Part shown: piece after piece, positions 17,941 through 27,388 of the stretch
How positions within the stretch are numbered: the first letter of the stretch is position 1
Layout: each line of letters begins with the position of its first letter
DNA from: Planctomycetota bacterium
GTDB lineage: Bacteria; Planctomycetota; Uabimicrobiia; Uabimicrobiales; JABWCH01
Assembly: GCA_017993505.1 (NCBI GenBank)
Contig: JAGOMP010000012.1
Span: 1-53,069 of the forward strand
Reading direction: 5' to 3'
DNA: 53,069 nucleotides
Program-made: the position numbers and the translations under genes
Notes under the pieces: generated by a model
Databases searched by the model: none
What the model saw: the letters and a program-made list of their open reading frames with translations, nothing else
What the model was told of the DNA's origin: nothing

Positions 17941-18015
17941 CATCTTGCTTGGCGTTGCATTCTATAGACAGGCTTGCGAAGATGCTTTTTAATAGCAAGT
18001 AGGATTTCATGTATT
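17941..18015 (+). other. GC-richer leader upstream of the kinase-flavodoxin gene
   Basis: This stretch is visibly richer in G and C than other intergenic DNA here. It has complementary segments (CATCTTGC at 17941 and GCGAAGATG near 17976) that can close a stem, and ends at the ribosome binding site AGGGGAG. It could be a structured 5' untranslated region. It matches no riboswitch I know. Confidence 0.3.
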
Positions 18016-18026
18016 AGGGGAGTTCA

Positions 18027-19634
18027 ATGCCCGAAAACGAAGAAGAAGTACGAAGTACAGAGAATATTCCAGTGATTGATGATGCGATGTTAGCGAAAAA
18101 TGCAGTTATGCGTGGTTATATCACAGATAAGCATTTGGAAGAAGCTCGTTTCATTCAATTGCAGTTAAAAAAAGAAGGCACAACCATGAGTCTTGGAGAA
18201 ATTTTGCTACATAAGCATTATTTAACCATCACTCAATTAAAACGATTAAAAACAGATTTTGAAGCAGTAGAAGATGATGTATATCCAGAAATTAAAGGAT
18301 ATGAAATTATTCGAAAAATACGAAAAGGTGGTATGGGAACTGTTTACAAAAGTCGTCAAATAAGCATGGATCGTGTGGTTGCCTTAAAAATTTTAGCACC
18401 TGAATTAACAGATGATGAAACATATATTAAACGATTTTTAATAGAAGCAAAAGCAGTTGGCAAGTTGAATCATGAAAATATTGTGGCTGGTTTTGATGCT
18501 GGTGCTTGGAATGGTGTGTATTATTTTGCTATGGAATTTATTAATGGTGAGACGATCCAAGAAATGTTGAGACGTGATAAGACACTCCCACTGCCTTTTG
18601 CTTTAAATGTTGTGTACCAAACAACGAAGGCTTTGGATCATGCAGCCAAGCATCGAATCATTCACCGTGATATTAAACCTGGAAATATCATGATCAATCA
18701 CAATGGTGTGATTAAGTTGTGCGACCTTGGTTTTGCTAAAACTTCTAGCATTGATTTATTGACAAAAAAGGGTACGACATTAGGCACACCTTATTATATG
18801 TCTCCAGAACAATGTCGTGGATTACCAGATATTGACATTCGAAGTGATATTTATTCACTAGGAGCCACTTTTTATCACATGTTGATGGGAAAAGTTCCTT
18901 TTACTGGACGAACAGCTTCTGAAATTTTGAAGAAACATTTAGCAGAAGAATTAGTAATCCCTCAAGAACAACGTGCAAAAATAGGAGAAGGAATTTGTCA
19001 CATCATTGAAAAGATGATGGCCAAGAATCGAGAGGATCGATACGATAGTCCTATGGATCTTTTGCATGAATTGGAGCCTGTTATGGCTCGATTCCATGCA
19101 CCTAAAATTTTAATGATCCATCCCACAAGAAATACATTAGGAAATGACCTTGCACTGTTAATTGCAACAGGTGCCTATGAAGAAGGAGTGATGATCGATA
19201 TTATTCCTGGAGAAGATGTTAAAGCAGAACAATTACGAACTGCTGGAGCCATTATTATTGGCACTGTGGGAGACAGTCAGATTTTACCACAGGATATTCA
19301 GGCAGTATTAGATATTATGGAACGGTTTTCTCAAGATATGCGTGGAAAATTGGGCAGTGCTTTTGTGGCATATGCTCCCAATTCGAGTCCAGAAAATTGT
19401 TATTATCAATTACAGACAATTTTTTATCGTATGATAAATTTAGGCATGGTAGTGCAAGGCAGTTTTGAGGGTATTTTGGGCGGATTAGAAAATATGGACG
19501 ATCCTGAATCACCTCAAGCGGAACGATGTAAAGATATTGGACGAAATATTAGCACTATGCTTTTATATATAACTGCTGGAAAACAAACGTTTCATTCTTC
19601 TTCTGATAACAATCAGCCCCTTGATTTTTCTTAA
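18027..19634 (+). CDS. Ser/Thr protein kinase with a C-terminal flavodoxin-like domain
   Basis: Residues 20-80 form a small helical module (RGYITDKHLEEA, then LGEILLHKHYLT) of the type preceding kinases in planctomycetes. The Hanks-type kinase domain spans about 91-350: glycine loop RKGGMGTVY, K121 (VALK), HRDIKPGN at 213-220, DLG at 233-235, GTPYYMSPEQ. All catalytic residues are present, so it should be active. Residues 359-515 look like a flavodoxin/WrbA-type fold: KILMIHPTRNTLGNDLALLI, AGAIIIGTVGD, GKLGSAFVAYAP, INLGMVVQGS and a final helix. The FMN phosphate loop is not canonical, so flavin binding is uncertain. There is no transmembrane segment. AGGGGAG precedes the ATG. A hairpin terminator follows. 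Confidence 0.85.
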   Translation: MPENEEEVRSTENIPVIDDAMLAKNAVMRGYITDKHLEEARFIQLQLKKEGTTMSLGEILLHKHYLTITQLKRLKTDFEAVEDDVYPEIKGYEIIRKIRKGGMGTVYKSRQISMDRVVALKILAPELTDDETYIKRFLIEAKAVGKLNHENIVAGFDAGAWNGVYYFAMEFINGETIQEMLRRDKTLPLPFALNVVYQTTKALDHAAKHRIIHRDIKPGNIMINHNGVIKLCDLGFAKTSSIDLLTKKGTTLGTPYYMSPEQCRGLPDIDIRSDIYSLGATFYHMLMGKVPFTGRTASEILKKHLAEELVIPQEQRAKIGEGICHIIEKMMAKNREDRYDSPMDLLHELEPVMARFHAPKILMIHPTRNTLGNDLALLIATGAYEEGVMIDIIPGEDVKAEQLRTAGAIIIGTVGDSQILPQDIQAVLDIMERFSQDMRGKLGSAFVAYAPNSSPENCYYQLQTIFYRMINLGMVVQGSFEGILGGLENMDDPESPQAERCKDIGRNISTMLLYITAGKQTFHSSSDNNQPLDFS

Positions 19635-19642
19635 TATATGTA

Positions 19643-19680
19643 AAAATACAGTCGACTACAGTTAAAGTCGACTGTATTTT
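19643..19680 (+). terminator. Rho-independent terminator of the kinase-flavodoxin gene
   Basis: Perfect 15-bp arms AAAATACAGTCGACT (19643-19657) and AGTCGACTGTATTTT (19666-19680) with an 8-nt loop and a T-rich end, 9 nt after the stop. Confidence 0.9.
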
Positions 19681-19725
19681 TATTTACTGTGGGGAATAAG
19701 AAAAAATTATTAGAAAGGTTTTTAT

Positions 19726-20499
19726 ATGTTTTCTTTTTCAATGGTTTCACAGAAAAATAGCTTATGTTTAGAATCTCTGTGGGAGCTTGGCATTTACTAT
19801 TATGAAATTGATGTTGAACAAACAATTTCTCTTTCTTTACCTTTTACTATATCCAATGTTTGCATGAAGTATGATTCTACTCAAAAAATGAATTGTCTCT
19901 CCTCAGAAAATAATGAAGAACGAGAAGCAGCAATCTCAGAAGCTATGGAAACAGCGACAAAAGCAATTTCTGTTCGATCTCCTTTTGTGGTGATTCGACC
20001 AGAACAATTATTGCTTCCTAGCACCACAAGTCCTTCTGAGGAAGATCGGATAGAACGGAAACAAGTAGGTGATATGAGACTGGAAGGATATTGTAGGGCT
20101 CTATTTACTTTATCTAAAAGTTTTCCAGAAATTACATTTTGTATTTTACCTGCCTCTTCTTGGAATGAATTTCCTTATATTCCTGAACTCCGATTGATTT
20201 TATCTGATCTAGCAAATGAAAAAATTGCATATTGGCATAACACTGCGTCTGCATGTTTATTAGAAAAAGAACAAATTTGTGAACAAGGGGAATGGATTGA
20301 TGTTTTTGCTAACAATGTTGTTGGCATTCATTGGGAAGATTTAGCCAATGATTCGGGCATATATGCAAATGTGTTTACAGAACGTTCAATTTCGCACCTC
20401 CGTTCTCTATTGCCAAAAAATATTGTGGAAGTGATTCGTCTCCGTCCCAATTGTGAACTTTTTGAAGTGTCTTGGACAATAGATTTATTACATAAATAA
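19726..20499 (+). CDS. TIM-barrel-like protein resembling sugar-phosphate isomerase/epimerases
   Basis: The 257-residue protein is not a clear family member, but its middle and end match the layout of AP-endonuclease-2/xylose-isomerase-like barrels: AMETATKAISVRSPFVVIRP, YCRALFTLSKSFPEITFCIL, then LANEKIAYWHNTASACLLE followed by NNVVGIHWED. In the family such segments hold the metal-binding His, Asp and Glu; here the H-N-T and GIHWED pieces survive while other ligands are uncertain. It is shorter than typical members (about 280). AGAAAGG precedes the ATG. It lies 21 nt before the next kinase gene, so both are probably co-transcribed. Function is unknown; degenerate or regulatory use is possible. 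Confidence 0.6.
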   Translation: MFSFSMVSQKNSLCLESLWELGIYYYEIDVEQTISLSLPFTISNVCMKYDSTQKMNCLSSENNEEREAAISEAMETATKAISVRSPFVVIRPEQLLLPSTTSPSEEDRIERKQVGDMRLEGYCRALFTLSKSFPEITFCILPASSWNEFPYIPELRLILSDLANEKIAYWHNTASACLLEKEQICEQGEWIDVFANNVVGIHWEDLANDSGIYANVFTERSISHLRSLLPKNIVEVIRLRPNCELFEVSWTIDLLHK

Positions 20500-20520
20500 A
20501 GTAGAAAGGGTTTATGTACT

Positions 20521-23500
20521 ATGGATTCTTTTGTTCCAACAGAAGATGCAAAACTTGGCATAATAAATCTTCCTAAAGGAACTCAAATTGGCGGATATAC
20601 TATTATTCAAGAAATCAGTCGAGGTGGGATGGGAATAGTGTACCTTGCAGAAGATCCACAATTAAAACGACATGTTGCTTTAAAAATGATTATTATGCAA
20701 GCAACAGAAGGGCAGGAAAGGTCGCTAAAACGTTTTTTTCGTGAATCAGCCATTTGTGGAAAAATGAATCATCCCAATATTATGAAAGTTTACAATGCAG
20801 GCACGTATAAAGGAAATCCATATTTAGTGATGGAATATATTGAAGGTGAACCTTTACTAGAGTATGTAAAAAAACAGCCAGAAAATGATTGGAATTGTTT
20901 TGCCAATATTATGTTAGAAATTGTTCGAGCTTTGCAATATGCTCATAGTAAGAAAATTGTCCATCGTGATTTAAAGCCAGATAATATTTTAATTCGTCCC
21001 AATGGTCAGCCCGTTGTTTTAGATTTCGGGCTTGCTCGTATTGAAAATGATATATCTTGGCAATTGACTCGCACAGGAGAAATTATGGGGTCCATATATA
21101 TGGCTCCTGAACAAGCAGCGGGGGAAGCCAAGTACGCAGATAATCGTGCTGATATTTATAGTATGGGTGCAATTTTTTATGTTATGTTAACAAAACAGCC
21201 GCCCTTTTCTAGTGATCAAACTATGAAATTATTGCGTCAAATTCAACATATATATCCACCGAATCCTTGTACTATTAATGAATCTATTCCACGTGTCTTA
21301 GAAGAAATTGTCTTGCACTCCATGGAAAAAAAGCCAGAACATCGCTTTCAAACTGCTAATGAAATGGAAAAATTGTTGCAAAATTTTTTCAAAGGAAAGA
21401 CAAAAGTTTCGTTGCGATACCAACAAACTTTATGGTTGCGACAACATAAGCAATGTATCCAAAAAACAGGGATGATTACGGCTTTTTTAAGTATTTTAGC
21501 TATCTTATTTTCTTTTTATTTTTTCAGCACAAAGAAGTCTTCTAAAATTTCTTTTGATGATAATGTCCATTTTATATTATCATTGGAAAAAAATTATGAA
21601 AAGGGATTGCAAGAATGGAATGAAACGATGATTCCTGCATGGAAAAGTCGTTTTCAACATTGGTTAGGAAATTTTTGGAGTGAACTAGGCACAGTATATG
21701 ATCAGCAAGGAGATGATTCGAAAAATATAGATAAACAGGAAAAGATGTATAATAAAGCCATTATGTATTTTTCAAATATTGGCAAAATTTTTCCTAGAAA
21801 AGTAGATAATTATCAAAAATGGAATAATACATATAGAAAACTTTATCAATTATATCCTAAAAAGTATATTGACAATTATCATGATATACTTTCTAAATAT
21901 ATTGAATTGCAAAAATGGGATTATAATTTATATATTGAACGATTTCATGTTTGTATTCAAAAAGAAAAGTATGAAGATGCAAAACAAGATATCTTAAAAG
22001 CAATTCAATTAGATCCTGCAAAACCTGATGCATATATATTGTATCTTGAATATTTATTAGATCGTGGAACTTTAGATATCTATCAAGAACTCATTGCTTG
22101 TATTAAATGGTTTTATAGAAGGAGAACTTCTGTAAGTATTCCAGATTTATTGCACCATAAAGATTTTTGTTATCAATTTATAAAAAAGGAATATGATCAA
22201 TATTTTGTTATGGATGAAAATCAATACGAATGGGATGAAAAAAAATGTGAACAATTTTTAATATCCTATAGCACTCAATTTTCTTCTATTCCTCAAGAAA
22301 TATGGAAAAGGATGTTTATCCCTTTTGCTAAATATGAAAATTTTTTCCCAGTCTTTGATAAATATAGAAAAACAGCGTTTTTAGAAAAAGACAAAGAAAA
22401 ATATGACTTACTTTTCCAATGGTATATTGATGCACAAATTCCACAATATCTTTTAGATTTAGCAAGTTATTTTACTGGTGCAGATAATGACGTTCTTTTA
22501 AAAATCAATCGAAATTTAGAAGTGACATTAACTTGTTTAGAAAGAATTTTAAAAGATGAGAGGCAAGAATTAAAGTTTCGTTTTTTTTCAGCATGTGCTC
22601 TTGTAGCCTTGAGAAATCCCCAAGCAGATAATATTTTAAGAACAATTGCAAATGAAAAAAAAGGTATTCCTTCTGTCTTGGCTACTTTAGCATACAGTCA
22701 AAGTTACCCTTTAATACCTTTACAATGGACGTCAGCAGATTGGCTATCTTTACAAAATTATGTACATAATCCATATATTAAGGTCATATGGATACAATAT
22801 TTGCCAGAAAAACAAATACAATGTATAGCACCATTATTAGATGATACGCATCCTATAATTCAACTTTGGGCAGCAAGGCGAGTGTTGTTGTCAGAGTATG
22901 ATACATTTTCTATTACGTGCATAGAGAAAGCAAGAAATATTGTAGTTGATAATTTACAAAATATACATCAACTTGATTTCTGTAGATTCTGTATAGATAT
23001 TTGTTATCGATTATGGGAACAAAATTATGACTTAATCATCCATATGATAAGAAAAAAATTTTCTCCAACAGATCGGGATTATGCTAAATATATACAAAAT
23101 TATAATATTTTAGAAGAATCTTTACCAAAAATTGCATGTTTTCTTACTTCACCAGATGAAAATTTACAATGCCATGCTGTTCATTTATTGATGTATCTCA
23201 CATCATATAGATGGCGAAAATATAGTATGGAGACACTCGATGTTGCAAACAACTATGAAGAACATCGTCACAAACCAAAATATAAATTTTTAAATACTTT
23301 TATACAGAGTCCGTATAAAGATAAGATTATATCTTTAATATCTTATCTTACAGAACCTCAAAAGCATGCATCCACGAATAAAGTGGCTAATATATTACAT
23401 TCTTTTCTAAATATTGCAGGAAATTTATATACTCAAATAGATAAAGAAGTCTCGCAATCTATGAATGATAGTGTAGCAAAAATAAAAACAAAAATGATGC

Positions 23501-24711
23501 TATTAACTGTTTTGTCTGAACATAATCAATATGATATTGTTATACCTATATTAAGTAGTGAAAAAACAAGTATGCTAGAACAAATATCTATTTTTAGCTC
23601 CTTAAGATTAGATAAAAAACATATATTTGATAGAAGTTTCAATCTTATCGCAAAATTAGAACAAATAGAATCGCCTATTATCAAAACATTATTGTGTCAT
23701 TGCATGATGCTTTTACCACCTCCCAGTGATCAGTTGTTCTTTAGAAAATATTTAACTTATAAAGATTATCATATGCAAGTTGGATGTTTAAGTGGAATAG
23801 CTAAAAAATCTTATAAATCTTTTTTAGAGATAGTTAAGAAAAAGATGCTCACAGAACGAGACATGTTGCAAGAGTGGGCTACTTATGCATACGTTACTAT
23901 ACTAGGAAAAAATTATTTTCATAGATTGCCAAATATAAAAACGTATGTATCAGAATCAGAAAAGAAAGGTGCACTATACGCCTATATTTATATGATTCAT
24001 TCTAATATTGAAAAATTAGAAAGAAAGATGGACTATACCAATGACAAAAAAACAGGCGATGAAGAAAATTTTATAAATTTTATAGATGGAGACTTAGATT
24101 GGGATTTAATGTATTATTATTCTAATTTTATAAAAAAAATGATCCTTCATTTTCAAACAAAACCATATAAAAAAACTTCCAATGCATCTTTTTTAGAAGA
24201 ACAGAGTTTAGAGGGATATTTGACTTGTTATAAAGCAGCCTTGCAATTACATTCCGAATTGCCCAATTTTTTTGCTCACAATCTCAATATATTATTAGAG
24301 CAAGGTTTGCTTTATTTTGTACTATCAGATAAACTTCAAAAAGAAAATCCTACATTATCTAAAAAATTTTTAAACCAAGGTTTTGAGAATATAAGAAAAT
24401 GTTACGTTCAAGAACCTAATGATGCTTTAGTTCATAAATATTTGTGTTATGCTTATATGAAAACAAATCAATTTAAAGAAGCAGAACAAGAACTACAAAA
24501 ATGTTTACATAAGAATCCTTGGGAATTAGAATTTTGGCAATGGTATAGTAGAATTGTTGATAAAGATAAAAAAGAAGAGGTAGAAACATATTATCAATAT
24601 CTGTGTCAAAAAGAAAAATTATATCAGAAAGAAGAATTGACAAAATATTCGATACGAGATTTAATACAAACAAAAGATCTATATATTCAATGGCTATTTG
24701 ATAATTTTTAA
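20521..24711 (+). CDS. Membrane Ser/Thr protein kinase with a long TPR/HEAT-like tail (1396 aa)
   Basis: The kinase domain (about 24-290) is complete: ISRGGMGIVY glycine loop, K55 (VALK), HRDLKPDN at 148-155, DFG at 168-170, MAPEQAAGE. One membrane segment (about 318-336) follows, so the kinase is cytoplasmic and about 1060 residues lie on the other side. The tail is helical. Parts read like TPR units (DAKQDILKAIQLDPAKPDAY; NQFKEAEQELQKCLHKNPWE near the end), and the middle looks HEAT-like (LERILKDERQELKFRFFSAC). GAAAGGG precedes the ATG. Such receptor-type kinases are common in planctomycetes; the ligand is unknown. The tail is unusually A/T-rich and Lys/Tyr/Asn-rich. Confidence 0.88.
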   Translation: MDSFVPTEDAKLGIINLPKGTQIGGYTIIQEISRGGMGIVYLAEDPQLKRHVALKMIIMQATEGQERSLKRFFRESAICGKMNHPNIMKVYNAGTYKGNPYLVMEYIEGEPLLEYVKKQPENDWNCFANIMLEIVRALQYAHSKKIVHRDLKPDNILIRPNGQPVVLDFGLARIENDISWQLTRTGEIMGSIYMAPEQAAGEAKYADNRADIYSMGAIFYVMLTKQPPFSSDQTMKLLRQIQHIYPPNPCTINESIPRVLEEIVLHSMEKKPEHRFQTANEMEKLLQNFFKGKTKVSLRYQQTLWLRQHKQCIQKTGMITAFLSILAILFSFYFFSTKKSSKISFDDNVHFILSLEKNYEKGLQEWNETMIPAWKSRFQHWLGNFWSELGTVYDQQGDDSKNIDKQEKMYNKAIMYFSNIGKIFPRKVDNYQKWNNTYRKLYQLYPKKYIDNYHDILSKYIELQKWDYNLYIERFHVCIQKEKYEDAKQDILKAIQLDPAKPDAYILYLEYLLDRGTLDIYQELIACIKWFYRRRTSVSIPDLLHHKDFCYQFIKKEYDQYFVMDENQYEWDEKKCEQFLISYSTQFSSIPQEIWKRMFIPFAKYENFFPVFDKYRKTAFLEKDKEKYDLLFQWYIDAQIPQYLLDLASYFTGADNDVLLKINRNLEVTLTCLERILKDERQELKFRFFSACALVALRNPQADNILRTIANEKKGIPSVLATLAYSQSYPLIPLQWTSADWLSLQNYVHNPYIKVIWIQYLPEKQIQCIAPLLDDTHPIIQLWAARRVLLSEYDTFSITCIEKARNIVVDNLQNIHQLDFCRFCIDICYRLWEQNYDLIIHMIRKKFSPTDRDYAKYIQNYNILEESLPKIACFLTSPDENLQCHAVHLLMYLTSYRWRKYSMETLDVANNYEEHRHKPKYKFLNTFIQSPYKDKIISLISYLTEPQKHASTNKVANILHSFLNIAGNLYTQIDKEVSQSMNDSVAKIKTKMMLLTVLSEHNQYDIVIPILSSEKTSMLEQISIFSSLRLDKKHIFDRSFNLIAKLEQIESPIIKTLLCHCMMLLPPPSDQLFFRKYLTYKDYHMQVGCLSGIAKKSYKSFLEIVKKKMLTERDMLQEWATYAYVTILGKNYFHRLPNIKTYVSESEKKGALYAYIYMIHSNIEKLERKMDYTNDKKTGDEENFINFIDGDLDWDLMYYYSNFIKKMILHFQTKPYKKTSNASFLEEQSLEGYLTCYKAALQLHSELPNFFAHNLNILLEQGLLYFVLSDKLQKENPTLSKKFLNQGFENIRKCYVQEPNDALVHKYLCYAYMKTNQFKEAEQELQKCLHKNPWELEFWQWYSRIVDKDKKEEVETYYQYLCQKEKLYQKEELTKYSIRDLIQTKDLYIQWLFDNF

Positions 24712-24726
24712 ACAAAACAAAAAAAA

Positions 24727-24753
24727 GAGTGTCTAACAAACTATTAGACACTC
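24727..24753. terminator. Hairpin between the convergent kinase and pssA genes
   Basis: Arms GAGTGTCTAA (24727-24736) and TTAGACACTC (24744-24753). On the minus strand it is followed by a long T-run, so it best serves pssA. The same GAGTGTCT stem recurs at 38155-38184. Confidence 0.75.
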
Positions 24754-24795
24754 ATATCATTGATATTAATAATATGTTCTATATTATTGATAGTA

Positions 24796-24816
24796 TATCC
24801 ATTTTAAAAATGGATA
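24796..24816. terminator. Small hairpin downstream of pssA
   Basis: Arms TATCCATTTT (24796-24805) and AAAATGGATA (24807-24816) lie 44 nt past the pssA stop, with no clear T-run. Confidence 0.4.
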
Positions 24817-24859
24817 GATACTTAATATAAAATAAGAGATTCTAAATTTTTATTGAATT

Positions 24860-25615
24860 TTATATAGATTCTGAATTAGGAACTGTTTCTTTCTCATCAT
24901 TTTGAAATAGACATACAATAGGGGATGCATATGCATAGGATGTAAAAGCAATCATTATAATTGTAACCAATAAATTTAGTTTAAAACCTATCATTACTAT
25001 TAAAAATAATAAGATCGACAAGATATATACAGGACGTTTATTTTTTAAAAGTTGAATTCCCATATGAATATAAGGTATGTTACTCACCATTAAAACACTG
25101 AGTAAAATAGCATTCATTGCTACAATCACTTGGTAGTAATGCATAGGTAAATATTGAGTTAAAAATTGACTGCAAAGAATAAGAGAAGCGAGAACACCAG
25201 CTGCTGCTGGAGTGGCTAATCCTTTAAAATAAAGGTGGGAAGATTCATCTTGTTCTGTTTCCACATTAAAGCGTGCCAATCGACAAGCAGCACAAAGAAC
25301 AAAAGGAAGACAAAGCAACCAACCAACAAATGGACTGAAGCAACTTGAATTTTGAACAATAAAAGATTGTGTTAAAAATGCAGGAGCCACACCAAATGTG
25401 ACCATATCTGACAAAGAATCTAATTGTTCTCCAAAATCGCTACAACCTTTAGTCAAGCGAGCTACTTTCCCATCTAGCATATCACAAATCATGCCTAAAA
25501 ATATAAACCATGCAGCTGGAATCAGATATCCATCAGAAATATATGCAATAGCAAGAAAACCACATAGTAAATTTCCTAATGTAATGATAGAAGGAAGCAT
25601 TTTTAACAATTTCAT
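24860..25615 (-). CDS. pssA: CDP-diacylglycerol--serine O-phosphatidyltransferase
   Basis: The 251-residue membrane protein joins serine to CDP-diacylglycerol to make phosphatidylserine, the precursor of phosphatidylethanolamine. The CDP-alcohol phosphatidyltransferase signature D-G-x2-A-R-x8-G-x3-D-x3-D is present: MLDGKVARLTKG, then SDFGEQLDSLSD, at about residues 46-70. About seven hydrophobic segments follow the usual pattern, and PAAAGVLASL fits the PssA subgroup. AAGGA precedes the ATG. No decarboxylase (psd) lies next to it. Phosphatidylinositol-phosphate or glycerol-phosphate synthases share the motif but are shorter or differ in the C-terminal half. Confidence 0.9.
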   Translation of the reverse strand: MKLLKMLPSIITLGNLLCGFLAIAYISDGYLIPAAWFIFLGMICDMLDGKVARLTKGCSDFGEQLDSLSDMVTFGVAPAFLTQSFIVQNSSCFSPFVGWLLCLPFVLCAACRLARFNVETEQDESSHLYFKGLATPAAAGVLASLILCSQFLTQYLPMHYYQVIVAMNAILLSVLMVSNIPYIHMGIQLLKNKRPVYILSILLFLIVMIGFKLNLLVTIIMIAFTSYAYASPIVCLFQNDEKETVPNSESI

Positions 25616-25669
25616 AATATATGTCCTTATTTTATGTTATTAATAAATTTTATTTTAATATAATATTTA

Positions 25670-25850
25670 TCATAAAATTTATACTAATCTGTATAGTATA
25701 TAAATTAAATTTAAATTAATTATTAATTAGCAAAAATTATACCAATCTTTATAATAAGAATTACATACTGCAAAAATCGTACCAATTTTAATAATATAAA
25801 TTATTTATTGCAAAATTCATACCAAAGCTTTATAATATGAATTATTTTTT
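25670..25850. repeat. Degenerate 40-bp tandem repeat, three to four copies
   Basis: Units begin gcaaaaattataccaa, gcaaaaatcgtaccaa and gcaaaattcataccaa at 25730, 25770 and 25810 (exact 40-bp spacing). A weaker copy lies at about 25670. The array fills most of the gap between pssA and the hydantoinase gene. No gene is seen in it. Confidence 0.8.
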
Positions 25851-25950
25851 TTTTAATATACTGTACAATTGCATGTGTTGTAATTTTTTTTTACAAAAAA
25901 TGCAAGTTTTATTTTCAAAGTGCAAGAAAAAAATGGCACGGAGGTAAAAA

Positions 25951-27324
25951 ATGGATTTGATCATAAAGAACGGTACAATTGTAACTGCGTCCGATATGTA
26001 TATTGCTGATCTTGGTGTCCAAGATGGTGTTATTGTGCAAATTGCACGATGTATCTCGGAAAACGGTGCTAAAATAGTCGATGCTTCTGATTGCTTTGTA
26101 TTTCCAGGCATGGTAGATGCACACGTCCATTTTTCCTTACCTGTAGCGAATACTGTTACTAGTGATGACTTTACGAATGGGACAAAAGCTGCTGCATGTG
26201 GCGGAATCACAACGATCCTAGATTTTGTTACGCCAGCTCCTCAAGATAGTCTGATGGAAGCCATCAAAGCTCGACGAAAAGAGGCTGATGGCAATGTTTG
26301 TATAGATTATGGTCTACATGCTGGCATTACAAATTGGTCTTCCATGAAACATGAAATTGATGCTGCATTTGAAGCTGGCATATGTAGTTTCAAAATGTTC
26401 ATGACATACAAAGAACGTGGGCTGATGTCAGATGATCAAGCTTTATTTGAAGCTTTAGAAGTCATGAAGAAAAAACATGGTATGATTTCTGTTCATGCAG
26501 AATCTTCCCCTGTTTTAGATGTTTTGGCTAAGCGTTACGAAGCAGAATACTCTAAACATGGCATACATGGTCTTTCTTTATGTCGCCCTGATATCATTGA
26601 GGTTGAGGCAGTGGAAAGAGCCATTCGATGGGCTGAATTGAGTGGTGGTCGTTTATATATTGTGCACCTTTCCACAGCAGAAGGGAGAAAAATCGTGCGA
26701 GAAGCACGAGAACGAGGCGTAGATGTTTTTGCAGAAACTTGTCCGCAATACTTATTTCTAGATGATACAGTATTTGACAAACAAGATGGTCATTTATACA
26801 GTTCTTGTCCTCAAATTAAAAGTAAAGCCAACCAAGAAGGACTATGGAAAGGAATTTATAATCGTGATATATCTGTTGTGGCCACAGACCATTGTGGGTT
26901 TACAAAAGCACAAAAAAATATGTGGGGAGGCAATTTTACAAAACTTCCGTTTGGCGTTCCGAGCATTGAGACAGTGCTTTCATTGATGTATACAGAAGGT
27001 GTTTTAAAAAGAGGGATATCTCTACATCATCTTGTGCAACTGATGTCCTACAATCCTGCTCGTATTTATGGGATGTATCCACATAAAGGAACCATTGCGA
27101 TTGGTAGCGATGCAGACATTGTAATCTTTGACCCTAACTACCAAGGTAAAATAGATTGTACACAATTACAAACAAATTGCGATTGGTCTCCTTATCAAAA
27201 TATGAAATACCAAGGCATTGCCAAAATGACTATTAGCCGTGGAAAAATACTTGCAGAATATGGAAAATACATAGGAGAAGAAAAAAAAGGAAAATATCTA
27301 TATCGACCAGCTAGTTTTAGCTAG
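25951..27324 (+). CDS. Dihydropyrimidinase/hydantoinase-family cyclic amidohydrolase
   Basis: The 457-residue protein belongs to the amidohydrolase superfamily that opens dihydropyrimidine or hydantoin rings. Metal-centre residues are visible: DAHVH (about 55-59), the probable carbamylated Lys in CSFKMFMTYKE (about 145-155), SVHAES, YIVHLSTAEG and VVATDHCGF. A C-terminal SDADIVIFDPN segment is typical. The motif order fits D-hydantoinase/dihydropyrimidinase better than dihydroorotase; allantoinase or phenylhydantoinase activity cannot be excluded. GGAGG precedes the ATG. No pyrimidine catabolism neighbours are present, so the substrate is open. Confidence 0.88.
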   Translation: MDLIIKNGTIVTASDMYIADLGVQDGVIVQIARCISENGAKIVDASDCFVFPGMVDAHVHFSLPVANTVTSDDFTNGTKAAACGGITTILDFVTPAPQDSLMEAIKARRKEADGNVCIDYGLHAGITNWSSMKHEIDAAFEAGICSFKMFMTYKERGLMSDDQALFEALEVMKKKHGMISVHAESSPVLDVLAKRYEAEYSKHGIHGLSLCRPDIIEVEAVERAIRWAELSGGRLYIVHLSTAEGRKIVREARERGVDVFAETCPQYLFLDDTVFDKQDGHLYSSCPQIKSKANQEGLWKGIYNRDISVVATDHCGFTKAQKNMWGGNFTKLPFGVPSIETVLSLMYTEGVLKRGISLHHLVQLMSYNPARIYGMYPHKGTIAIGSDADIVIFDPNYQGKIDCTQLQTNCDWSPYQNMKYQGIAKMTISRGKILAEYGKYIGEEKKGKYLYRPASFS

Positions 27325-27341
27325 TTTAGAAATTTAAAAAA

Positions 27342-27359
27342 TATGTTCTATAGAACATA
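27342..27359. promoter_or_regulatory. Perfect 18-bp palindrome, possible operator
   Basis: TATGTTCTATAGAACATA is fully self-complementary and stands between the hydantoinase stop and the next start. It has the size and shape of a dimeric repressor site; a short terminator is the alternative, though no T-run follows. Confidence 0.45.
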
Positions 27360-27388
27360 AACATCTATTCTTTCCATTAGGGTAACAT

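Noticed and set aside
25915..26210. Minus-strand frames at the start of the hydantoinase gene
   Set aside because: They are antisense to a clearly conserved enzyme, with no support of their own.
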